NCBI GenBank assembly: GCA_021414165.1
Contig: JAIOPA010000042.1
Coordinates: 1-6,076, forward strand
DNA: 6,076 bases
Reading direction: 5' to 3'
From: Candidatus Eiseniibacteriota bacterium
GTDB taxonomy: Bacteria; Eisenbacteria; RBG-16-71-46
The notes beneath the pieces were generated by a model. It saw only the letters and a program-made list of their open reading frames with translations. It was not told where the DNA came from and did no database searches. This document shows positions 1-5,991 of the stretch, one piece after another. How positions within the stretch are numbered: the first letter of the stretch is position 1; the number at the start of each line of letters is the position of its first letter. The translations under genes and the position numbers were made by a program.

Positions 1-219
1 GGTGATCATGAGCAACCGCTGCGCGAGCGTGAACCCCGCGACCACCCAGAGCGACCGCCAGCCCAGCAGGAACACGCCGGCCACGGCGACCCCCGAGGGC
101 CACCAGATGACGGCTTGATCGACCGCAGGATTCGGCCCCTCGCGAAGTACCGCCGCGAGCAACAGGCAGAGCCCGAACAGCACGTACTGGCCGATGGAAC
201 GCAGGCGTGGGGAAAGCAT
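1..219 (-). CDS. MASE1-domain membrane sensor protein, N-terminal part (cut by window edge)
   Basis: This is the first 73 codons of a gene that runs off the left edge. It starts at ATG 219-217, the only ATG, GTG or TTG in this frame after an upstream TAA. A purine-rich GGGAGA (238-233) lies 13 bases upstream, a long spacing for a Shine-Dalgarno. After a short basic start (MLSPRLR), residues 12-25 form a first hydrophobic segment. A loop ending in D34 leads to VIWWPSGVAVAGVFLLGW (37-54), and a third hydrophobic stretch follows (58-73). The WWPSG-hydrophobic-G arrangement resembles the W-P-(P)-S/T-G-hydrophobic signature of MASE1, an integral membrane sensory domain usually fused to histidine kinase, GGDEF or EAL modules. 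The output domain lies outside the window, so kinase and cyclic-di-GMP enzyme cannot be told apart. It is separated by 111 bp from the glycosyltransferase gene ahead of it on the same strand. A weak -10-like TAAGAT sits at 288-283, without a convincing -35. Confidence 0.68.
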   Translation of the reverse strand, partial: MLSPRLRSIGQYVLFGLCLLLAAVLREGPNPAVDQAVIWWPSGVAVAGVFLLGWRSLWVVAGFTLAQRLLMIT

Positions 220-330
220 GCGAGAGGGGACATCTCCCGGTGGATGTCGAAGGCACGTCGCGTGGTCAGGGCGACGGCTCGCATCTTACCCCAGCGCGGC
301 GCTCTTTGGCCGCACTACGTAGGTGCACCC

Positions 331-1572
331 TCAGGCTGCGGTGCGCCTCACGCGGGGTGCGCCTTCGCGTCCGGTGCGCGGGGTGCGCACGCGCTCGTAC
401 AGCGTCTCCATGTCGAACACGAAGCGCTCGACATCGTGTCGCTCGATCGCCACCAGACGCGCCTGCTCACGGATCGCCACGCGGGCCGGCTCGTCCTTGA
501 GCAGCAGACTCACTGCATCGGCGAATGGTCCCATCTCGCGGGCACTGGCGAGCACGCCGGCGCGGCCACCCTCGAGCAGCGCAGGTGCCGCACCGGCCGG
601 GTGTGCCACGACCGGCAACCCGCACGCGAGCGCCTGGATCATGGCGAGCCCGGTCGGTTCGGGTGCGAGCCCGTGCGCCACACCGACATCGGCGCTCGCG
701 AGCAGCGCGGGCAAGTCGCTACGAGAGACGCGCGGCAACAACCGGAGCAATGAGGCCACGCCCAGTTCCTTGGCCTCGGCCAGCAGCACATGCGCCGCAT
801 CGGGATCGGTGGGATCGGTGCCGGCCACCACCAACTCGAGATCGCCGAGCCGCGCGTGCAGCGCGATGAGCAGATCGAGGATGCGATGCCCGCCGCGCGC
901 GGGCGTGGGCGGCCCCAGCACGAGCACGCGCGGCCGGCCGCGTTCCTCGCTGAGCCGCGCGATCGCCGGCGCCAGCGCGGCGTCGGGCGTGGGCCGGAAG
1001 TGCACGGTGTCGATGCCGAGCGGCAGCAGTGCGATGCCTCGCCCGAACGCGACCGTAGCGCGATCACGCGCGAAGCCGCTGTGCGCCAGCAGGCGATGAC
1101 CGCCACGCACGAGCCGCGCGAACGGTTCCATGGCGCGCACGCGGGCGTGCCCCGCGCACTCACCACAGGCGGCCGACGGGAAGTGAACGCTGCACGCCTC
1201 GCCCTGTGGCCGCGTGACCAGATCGGTCACCGCGCACATGGGCGACCAGTCCACGAGATCGATCAACAGCGGGACGCGTTCCAGGTGCGCGACGGCACCG
1301 GCCGGCAGCGCGCCGGTCACGCCCACATGCACGAGGTCGGGCGTGTGCGCGAGCGCGGCGTCGAGCGCGGCCACGAACGCCTGAGGCCCGGGACGGGAAA
1401 CGCTCACGCCCGGCGGGGCTTCCAGCGCCTCGCCGGGCTCGGGGGCGTCGGTGCAAAGGACGCTCACCCGGTGTCCACGCGCAGCCAGGCGCGCGGACAG
1501 TTCGTACCACCCGCTGGCCACCGGATCGAGACCCGAGGTCTCCATCCGGCTCGCCAGCATGAGTAATCTCAA
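331..1572 (-). CDS. GT4-type (GT-B fold) glycosyltransferase, divergent active site
   Basis: The 413-residue protein has the two-Rossmann layout of family 4 glycosyltransferases, which move sugars from nucleotide-sugar donors to acceptors. The N-terminal domain begins MRLLMLASRM and has the usual helix with RGHRVSVL (32-39). It also carries four cysteines (C113, C127, C136, C139) in the C...C-x8-C-x2-C pattern found in a subset of GT4 enzymes with HDYW-like motifs. The C-terminal domain starts near RVLVLG (215-220). It includes LPALLASADVGVAHG (287-301) and the donor-site motif EPTGLAMIQALACGLPVV (305-322). Three expected polar positions look changed: the HD histidine is V107, the G-R-x-x-P-E-K-G loop is GPPTPARGG (220-228), and the second Glu of E-x7-E is Q313. 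The TTG start is chosen because it keeps the full first beta strand, overlaps the upstream stop and has a good ribosome site; ATG 1560-1558 would remove four residues of that strand. The last 20 residues are Arg/Thr/Pro-rich. There is no signal peptide or membrane segment, so it is probably cytosolic. Substrate unknown. Confidence 0.9.
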   Translation of the reverse strand: MRLLMLASRMETSGLDPVASGWYELSARLAARGHRVSVLCTDAPEPGEALEAPPGVSVSRPGPQAFVAALDAALAHTPDLVHVGVTGALPAGAVAHLERVPLLIDLVDWSPMCAVTDLVTRPQGEACSVHFPSAACGECAGHARVRAMEPFARLVRGGHRLLAHSGFARDRATVAFGRGIALLPLGIDTVHFRPTPDAALAPAIARLSEERGRPRVLVLGPPTPARGGHRILDLLIALHARLGDLELVVAGTDPTDPDAAHVLLAEAKELGVASLLRLLPRVSRSDLPALLASADVGVAHGLAPEPTGLAMIQALACGLPVVAHPAGAAPALLEGGRAGVLASAREMGPFADAVSLLLKDEPARVAIREQARLVAIERHDVERFVFDMETLYERVRTPRTGREGAPRVRRTAA

Positions 1573-2183
1573 GCGGCCCTGTCCTCGCCCTCGTCCGTGA
1601 GCGGGGGGTCATACTCGTCCCTGTCGGGAGAGGCCGGCACATCGAACTCATCGCCGGCCAGATCGAACGCCAGATCGGCTTCGCTCGACGAGGCCTGCGC
1701 CACGTCGAAGCTCTCGTCCGCACTGCGCTCGCCCGGGGCTTCCCAGCGGTCGCGCAGGTACAGGTTCAACGCGGCCAGGTCGCGGCGCGCGTGCTGGTGT
1801 CCGGGGTGGATCCACAGCGTGTGGCGCAGCAAGCGCACCGCGTCCTCGACACTGCCGAACTCGAAGCAGGCCGACGCGGCCAGATAGAACAGCCCCGGAT
1901 GGTGCGGCGCCAACGACAGGCCGCGCAGCGAGCGCGCGAGCGCCTCGCGGGCGTTGCCATCCTCGAGCGCGGCATGGGCCGCGCGCGACATGAAGCGGGC
2001 AGCCTCGGCATCGGGCGGCAGATCGAGTCCGGGGATGAACCGGCGCAGCTCTTCACATGCGCGGCGCATCGAGAGCGACACGAATCCTTCGAGTCGCGGA
2101 CCTTCTCCACTCGCGACGCGATCCGCCAGACGCTCGAGTGCGTCCAGGATCTCTTCCATGGTGGGGTGCGTGGAGTCCGACAC
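1569..2183 (-). CDS. Small TPR-repeat protein with acidic C-terminal tail
   Basis: The 204-residue soluble protein has no signal peptide. Residues 9-50 are predicted helical (EEILDALERLADRV, then MRRACEELRRFIPGL). Residues 61-130 contain two tetratricopeptide-like helical pairs. The first is AARFMSRAAHAALEDGN-REALARSLRGLSLAP; the second begins GLFYLAASACFEFG, continues VEDAVRLLRHTLWIHPGH, and is followed by another helix (RRDLAALNLYL). TPRs are protein-binding scaffolds. The last 50 residues are strongly acidic and probably disordered, with three similar short blocks: FDVA (159-162), FDLA (173-176) and FDVP (180-183). The GTG start at 2183 has a GAGG five bases upstream; the internal ATG at 2159 has no ribosome site. 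The stop overlaps the glycosyltransferase start, so the two are probably co-translated and this protein may be an adaptor for that enzyme, which is inference. I do not recognise a named family. Confidence 0.82.
   Translation of the reverse strand: MSDSTHPTMEEILDALERLADRVASGEGPRLEGFVSLSMRRACEELRRFIPGLDLPPDAEAARFMSRAAHAALEDGNAREALARSLRGLSLAPHHPGLFYLAASACFEFGSVEDAVRLLRHTLWIHPGHQHARRDLAALNLYLRDRWEAPGERSADESFDVAQASSSEADLAFDLAGDEFDVPASPDRDEYDPPLTDEGEDRAA
1573..1586 (-). promoter_or_regulatory. Ribosome-binding site for the TTG-started glycosyltransferase
   Basis: On the minus strand GAGGA (1586-1582) lies nine bases before TTG 1572-1570, and a second AGGG (1580-1577) lies four bases before it. Both are inside the last codons of the TPR gene, whose TGA stop (1571-1569) shares two bases with the TTG. 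This TTGA overlap is a translational-coupling arrangement, and it is the main reason for preferring TTG over the downstream ATG. Confidence 0.7.
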
Positions 2184-2194
2184 GTGAGCCTCAT
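2184..2194 (-). promoter_or_regulatory. Ribosome-binding site for the GTG-started TPR gene
   Basis: GAGG at 2192-2189 on the minus strand ends five bases before GTG 2183-2181. The alternative ATG eight codons in is preceded by a C-rich stretch without a Shine-Dalgarno, so the GTG is preferred. Confidence 0.6.
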
Positions 2195-2369
2195 CGAAGG
2201 GGGCGCTCGCGAGCGGCGGTTGCCGCGTGGCGGGTGGGCCCCACTGTTGGCCCGGTTATCGGCCACCCCCCTGCGGCCCTGAAGTGCAGGCTGCATGGGC
2301 CTCTCGGAGGGCACCACTCCACGACCGGCAAGGCCTGCGCCGCAACGGGTTCTGAGGTAGGGTGCGCGC
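2184..2369. promoter_or_regulatory. Divergent intergenic region between the TPR/GT unit and the opp operon
   Basis: These 186 bases separate two start codons pointing away from each other, so promoters for both transcription units are expected here. No strong -35/-10 pair is visible in either direction. The best leftward -10-like hexamer is GATAAC (2260-2255, minus strand), with a poor -35. Short dyads that could be operator half-sites include TGCAG-G-CTGCA (2285-2295) and TGGCC/GGCCA (2248-2252 and 2261-2265). The promoter role follows from gene orientation; the individual sites are guesses. Confidence 0.5.
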
Positions 2370-2379
2370 GTGCGCACCC
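2360..2379 (+). promoter_or_regulatory. Hairpin enclosing the oppA ribosome site and start codon
   Basis: GGGTGCGC (2360-2367) is perfectly complementary in reverse to GCGCACCC (2372-2379), leaving a four-base loop GCGT (2368-2371). The stem has seven G-C pairs and one T-A pair. It contains the GGG of the nearer Shine-Dalgarno candidate (AGGG 2359-2362, seven bases from the start), and the GTG start (2370-2372) lies in the loop and its closing pair. A second GAGG at 2354-2357 stays outside the stem, twelve bases from the start. In the mRNA this fold would be expected to lower initiation unless it is opened. The same 20 bases could instead be a DNA operator. Confidence 0.5.
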
Positions 2380-4034
2380 CGATCCTCGTGGCGCTCTCCA
2401 GCGCGATCCTCTTGCTCGGCTGTTCCCCTGAGCTGGCCCGTGGGCCCGAGGTGAACGGCCGGCGTTATTTCGGCTCGCTCGCCGCGCCGGGTGGCCAGAT
2501 CCTGCGCTTCAATCTCGGTACCGAGCCCGAGTTGCGCGACCCGGGTGCGATGAGTGGCCAGCCCGACGGCCGCTTCGCGCGGCTGGTGTTCGAAGGCCTC
2601 ACGACGAACGACCCGCGCACGCTGGAGCCCATGCCGGCCCAGGCGCGCGCGTGGGAGCTGTCGTCCGACGGGCTCACCTACACGTTCCATCTGCGCTCGG
2701 GCCTCGTGTGGTCCGACGGCACGCCGATCACCGCGCACGACTTCGCATGGTCGTGGCGGCGCGTGCTCGATCCGGCGACCGCCGCGCGTAACGCCAGCCT
2801 CATGTACCCCATCGCAGGCGCCGAGGCGTTCAACAAGGGCGAGTCGCACGACCCCGCGTCGGTCGCCATTGCCACGCCCGATGACAGCACACTCGTGGTC
2901 ACGCTGGTGCAGCCCACGGCCTACTTCCTGTTCCTCACCACCTACTACGCGTTCATGCCGGTGCCGCGCCACGTCGTGGAGCGCTTTGGCACACGCTGGA
3001 CGCTGCCACAGCACCTGGTGGGCAATGGCGCGTTCAAGTGGACGTACTGGCGGCAGAACGACCGCTACGAGTTCGAGCCGTCGCCGAGCTACTGGGATCG
3101 CGCGAACGTGAAGCTCGAGCGCATCGTGGCGTACACGATCGACGACCTCAACACGTGCACGAACCTCTACAAGTCGGGCGCGATCGACTGGAACCCGAGC
3201 GGCTACATCCCGTCGTCGTACCTGGGCTACATGAAGCCTTACGCCGACTACCGCACCGGGCGTTATCAGGGCTTGTTCTTCTACAGCTTCAACTGCACGC
3301 GGCCGCCGTTCGACAACGTGTGGGTGCGGCGTGCACTGGCACATGCCGTGGACCGCGAGGCCATTGCGCGCGATCTCTTGAAGGGCAGCCGCGATGCGTG
3401 GGGCAATCTGGTGCCGTCGGGCTATCCGGGCTACGAGAGCCCCTCGCCCATGCGCTACGACGTCGCGTATGCGCGCGAGTGCCTGACGCGAGCGGGTTAC
3501 CCCGGCGGCAAGGGGTTCCCCAAGACCTCGATCCTGTTCAACACCAGCGAGGACGGCCGCCGCATCGCCGAGGCGATCCAGGCCATGTGGAAGCGCGACC
3601 TGGGCATCGACGTGGAGTTGGCGAACCAGGAGTGGGGTTCGTACCTGCAGGCCACGCGCGCGCTGCAGTACGACATCGCGCGGCGCTCGTGGATCGGCGA
3701 CTACCTCGACCCCAACACGTTCCTGCACCTGCTCACGAGCGACGACGGCAACAACCGCTGCGGCTGGAAGCACCCGCGCTACGACGCGCTCATCAACGAG
3801 GCCGAGCGCACGCTGGACCCCGCGCGCCGCTTCGCCGTGCTGGCCGAGGCCGAGTCGTTGGCGATCGACCAGGCGCCCTACCTGCCGCTCTACCATTACT
3901 CCACGATCGAGCTGGTGAAGCCGTGGGTGCGCGGGCTGTACTCCAACGCGCTCGACGTGCACCCGCTCAAGCATGTGTGGATCGATCACCAGTGGCGCGA
4001 GCACGAGCCGCTCGCCGCGGAACAGGAGCGCTAG
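2370..4034 (+). CDS. oppA: Oligopeptide-binding lipoprotein OppA (SBP family 5)
   Basis: The extracytoplasmic solute-binding protein of an oligopeptide ABC importer captures peptides and delivers them to OppB/OppC. The 554-residue precursor has a lipoprotein signal: MRTP, a hydrophobic core, and lipobox LLGC with Cys18 as the lipidation site. The SBP_bac_5 fold follows from about residue 43. Recognisable blocks are LVFEGL (72-77), YTFHLRSGLVWSDGTPITAHDFAWSW (104-129, listed here as blocks YTFHLRSG, WSDGTP and HDFAWSW), VGNGAFK (217-223), RRALAHAVDR (320-329), NQEWGSYL (419-426), WIGDYLDPNTFL (441-452) and LVKPWVRG (515-522). These follow E. coli OppA closely as I recall it. Asp444 in GDY matches the Asp that binds the peptide N-terminus. 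The Cys next to it in E. coli OppA, part of a disulfide, is Ile442 here, so that bridge is absent. The GTG start is required for a basic n-region; the next candidate, GTG 2388, would lose Arg2. First gene of the operon; oppB begins two bases after its stop. Confidence 0.95.
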   Translation: MRTPILVALSSAILLLGCSPELARGPEVNGRRYFGSLAAPGGQILRFNLGTEPELRDPGAMSGQPDGRFARLVFEGLTTNDPRTLEPMPAQARAWELSSDGLTYTFHLRSGLVWSDGTPITAHDFAWSWRRVLDPATAARNASLMYPIAGAEAFNKGESHDPASVAIATPDDSTLVVTLVQPTAYFLFLTTYYAFMPVPRHVVERFGTRWTLPQHLVGNGAFKWTYWRQNDRYEFEPSPSYWDRANVKLERIVAYTIDDLNTCTNLYKSGAIDWNPSGYIPSSYLGYMKPYADYRTGRYQGLFFYSFNCTRPPFDNVWVRRALAHAVDREAIARDLLKGSRDAWGNLVPSGYPGYESPSPMRYDVAYARECLTRAGYPGGKGFPKTSILFNTSEDGRRIAEAIQAMWKRDLGIDVELANQEWGSYLQATRALQYDIARRSWIGDYLDPNTFLHLLTSDDGNNRCGWKHPRYDALINEAERTLDPARRFAVLAEAESLAIDQAPYLPLYHYSTIELVKPWVRGLYSNALDVHPLKHVWIDHQWREHEPLAAEQER

Positions 4035-4036
4035 CC

Positions 4037-4954
4037 ATGTTCCGCTTCGTGCTGCGCCGGCTGCTGCTCATGATCCCCACGCTGTGGGTGATCGCCACGC
4101 TCACCTTCGTGCTCGTGCGCCTGGCCCCGGGCGGGCCGTTCATGAGCGAGAAGGAGATCCCCAAGGCGGCCAAAGCCGAGCTGCTGCATCGCTATGGCCT
4201 CGACCGGCCGCTGCACGAGCAGTACGTCACGTTCCTCGGCAACGCCGCGCGCTTCGACTTCGGGCCGTCGTACAAGTACCCCGACCGCGAGGTGCGCGAG
4301 ATCCTGCTGCAGGGCTTCGCGGTGTCGGCCGAGCTGGGCGGCTGGGCGCTGCTGGTGGCCGTGCTGTTCGGCGTGCCCATGGGCGTGATCGCCGCCATGC
4401 GGCAGAACCGCGCGGCCGACTTCGCCGCCATGACGTTCGCATTGGCCGGCGTGTCGGTGCCGAACTTCGTGCTGGGGCCGCTGCTCGTGCTGGTGTTCTC
4501 GCTCACGCTGCTGTGGTTGCCCGCCGCACTCTGGACCAGCCCGGCCTCGCGCGTGCTGCCGGTGATCGCGCTCTCGGTGGGTTACGTGGCATACATTGCA
4601 CGGCTCACGCGCGCCGGCATGCTCGAGGTGCTGCAGCAGGACTTCGTGCGCACCGCGCGTGCCAAGGGCCTTACCGAGCGCGGCGTGGTGGTGGGGCACG
4701 CGCTGCAGTTGGGCATCCTCCCGGTCGTGTCGTACCTCGGGCCGGCCGCCGCGCGCATCGTGATGGGCTCGATCGTGATCGAGCAGATCTTCGCGGTGCC
4801 CGGACTCGGCCGCTACCTCGTGGTGGGCGCGCTCAATCGCGACTACACGCTGGTCTTGGGCGTGGTGCTGTTCTATGCGGCGTTCCTCATGCTGCTCAAC
4901 CTCATCGTGGACCTGGCCTACCAACGGCTCGACCCGCGCGTGGAGCTGTCATGA
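4037..4954 (+). CDS. oppB: Oligopeptide ABC transporter permease OppB
   Basis: This is one of two inner-membrane permeases forming the peptide channel. Its 305 residues match the usual OppB length of about 306. It starts MFRFVLRRLLLMIPTLWV with the first membrane span (about 9-29), followed by the RLAPGGPF motif (28-35). A periplasmic stretch carries YGLDRPLHEQY and DFGPSYKY (74-81), both hallmarks of true OppB. Further spans lie near 97-120, 130-160, 173-190, 228-250 and 268-292. The cytoplasmic EAA coupling loop, which docks onto the ATPase, is TARAKGL (206-212) through ILP (227-229). FAVPGLGRYLVVGALNRDY (252-270) is also typical of the family. AGGAG (4024-4028) lies eight bases before the ATG, inside the end of oppA. 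The final TGA overlaps the oppC ATG. Confidence 0.95.
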   Translation: MFRFVLRRLLLMIPTLWVIATLTFVLVRLAPGGPFMSEKEIPKAAKAELLHRYGLDRPLHEQYVTFLGNAARFDFGPSYKYPDREVREILLQGFAVSAELGGWALLVAVLFGVPMGVIAAMRQNRAADFAAMTFALAGVSVPNFVLGPLLVLVFSLTLLWLPAALWTSPASRVLPVIALSVGYVAYIARLTRAGMLEVLQQDFVRTARAKGLTERGVVVGHALQLGILPVVSYLGPAAARIVMGSIVIEQIFAVPGLGRYLVVGALNRDYTLVLGVVLFYAAFLMLLNLIVDLAYQRLDPRVELS

Positions 4955-5856
4955 GCATCGGCATCGCACCGCCCGGCAGCGTGGTGGCCGCGCCGCGTCC
5001 CGCGCGCAGCCTGTGGTCCGATGCGTGGCGGCGGCTGCGGCGTAACCGCATGGCGGTGGCCGCTGGCTGGTTCTTGGGCGCTCTGGCGCTCACCGCGGCT
5101 CTCGCCCCGTGGTTGCCGGGGCTCGCGGACCCGACCACCCAGGACCTCGCGAAGGGTGCCACCGCCCCGTCGTTGCAACATGCGTTCGGCACCGATGAAT
5201 TAGGCCGTGACCTGTTCTCGCGCGTGCTGCACGGCGGCCGCATCTCGCTGCTCGTGGGCCTGGTGGGCACGCTGGTGTCGCTCATCATCGGCGTCACGTG
5301 GGGCGCGATCGCCGGTTACGTGGGCGGCAAGGTCGACGACCTCATGATGCGCGTGGTCGATGTGCTCTACGCACTGCCCTACATCTTCCTGGTCATCCTG
5401 CTGCTGGTGTTCTTCTCCAAGAGCCTCGTCATGTTGTTCGTCGCACTGGGGCTCGTGCAGTGGCTGACCATGGCGCGCATCGTGCGCGGGCAGGTGCTGA
5501 GCCTGAAGCACCAGACGTTCGTGGAAGCCGCGCGCGCGCTGGGTGCGAGCGATGCCGCGATCCTGTTCCGCCACATCGTGCCCAACACGCTGGGACCGGT
5601 GATCGTGTACACCACGCTCACGGTGCCGGCGGTGATCCTGCAGGAGGCGTTCCTGAGCTTCCTGGGACTCGGTGTGCAGCCGCCCAACGCGTCGTGGGGC
5701 ACGCTGGTGTCCGACGGTGCGCGCGCCATCGCCCTGTTCCCGTGGCTCGTGGTGTTCCCCGGGCTGGCCATGTCGCTCACCCTCCTGGCGTTCAACTTCC
5801 TGGGCGACGGGCTCCGGGACGCGCTGGACCCAAAGGGGCGGCGCGACTCCCACTGA
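4951..5856 (+). CDS. oppC: Oligopeptide ABC transporter permease OppC
   Basis: This second permease pairs with OppB. It is 301 residues, the normal family length. It has a cytoplasmic N-terminus with SLWSDAWRRLRRNRMAV (20-36), a first span at about 38-56, then a periplasmic part with FGTDELGRDLFSRVLHGGR (79-97), the conserved G-T-D-x-x-G-R-D block of OppC/DppC proteins. Four to five spans follow (about 100-124, 141-170, 215-235, 260-285). The EAA loop is EAARALGASDAAILFRHIVP (192-211), close to consensus. LSFLGLGVQPPNASWG (235-250) and the C-terminal FNFLGDGLRDALDPK (281-295) are very well conserved. The ATG overlaps the oppB stop (ATGA), with GGAG five bases upstream, indicating translational coupling and roughly matched synthesis. 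It is the last gene of the operon in view; no oppD or oppF follows. Confidence 0.95.
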   Translation: MSIGIAPPGSVVAAPRPARSLWSDAWRRLRRNRMAVAAGWFLGALALTAALAPWLPGLADPTTQDLAKGATAPSLQHAFGTDELGRDLFSRVLHGGRISLLVGLVGTLVSLIIGVTWGAIAGYVGGKVDDLMMRVVDVLYALPYIFLVILLLVFFSKSLVMLFVALGLVQWLTMARIVRGQVLSLKHQTFVEAARALGASDAAILFRHIVPNTLGPVIVYTTLTVPAVILQEAFLSFLGLGVQPPNASWGTLVSDGARAIALFPWLVVFPGLAMSLTLLAFNFLGDGLRDALDPKGRRDSH

Positions 5857-5991
5857 CGGCGGTATGCGACCTTCGGACCACCCTCCGGACGATGGAGGAC
5901 GTTGGTATAGGCTTTGCAGTCATAAGCCCCCAGATCACCTGACCCCAGGGCACCTCCCCGGGGCCCCGAGACACCAAACTGGGAGCTGACC
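5857..5991 (+). promoter_or_regulatory. Spacer after oppC with a possible extended -10 promoter and structured leader
   Basis: This 135-base gap holds the only clearly AT-richer island nearby (5901-5926). It includes TGGTATAGG (5903-5911), which fits an extended -10 (TG-N-TATAxx) about 80 bases before the next start; no good -35 is present. Short inverted repeats are GGCTT/AAGCC (5910-5914 and 5924-5928) and CCTCC/GGAGG (5882-5886 and 5894-5898). Neither is followed by a T run, so I see no intrinsic terminator for the opp operon. Confidence 0.3.

Noticed and set aside
6..284. 92-codon minus-strand frame at the left edge
   Set aside because: It is Ser/Arg/Gly/Cys-rich and out of frame with the MASE1-like membrane protein, which has proper hydrophobic segments.
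296..313. GCGGC/GCCGC inverted repeat after the glycosyltransferase stop as a terminator
   Set aside because: It has only five pairs and no T run on the minus strand; such repeats are expected by chance in GC-rich DNA.
314..323. CTACGTAG palindrome between the glycosyltransferase and MASE1 genes
   Set aside because: It is a single 8-bp palindrome with no second copy or spacing pattern, so no site can be claimed.
323..1566. Plus-strand open frames across the glycosyltransferase
   Set aside because: Their products are Arg/Ser/Ala-rich without recognisable motifs; the minus-strand frame shows GT4 motifs.
2256..4004. 582-codon open frame on the minus strand opposite oppA
   Set aside because: It is an antisense shadow caused by G/C-rich third positions. 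Its product is a Val/Arg/His/Ala-rich string without domain features, and it lies opposite a clear OppA.
3038..4036. Long in-frame extension ahead of oppB
   Set aside because: It overlaps the oppA reading frame. The OppB homology begins exactly at ATG 4037, with a good ribosome site, and the extension is low-complexity.
3973..4950. In-frame extension ahead of oppC
   Set aside because: It runs through the oppB gene in another frame; OppC begins at the ATGA overlap at 4951 with a normal N-terminus.
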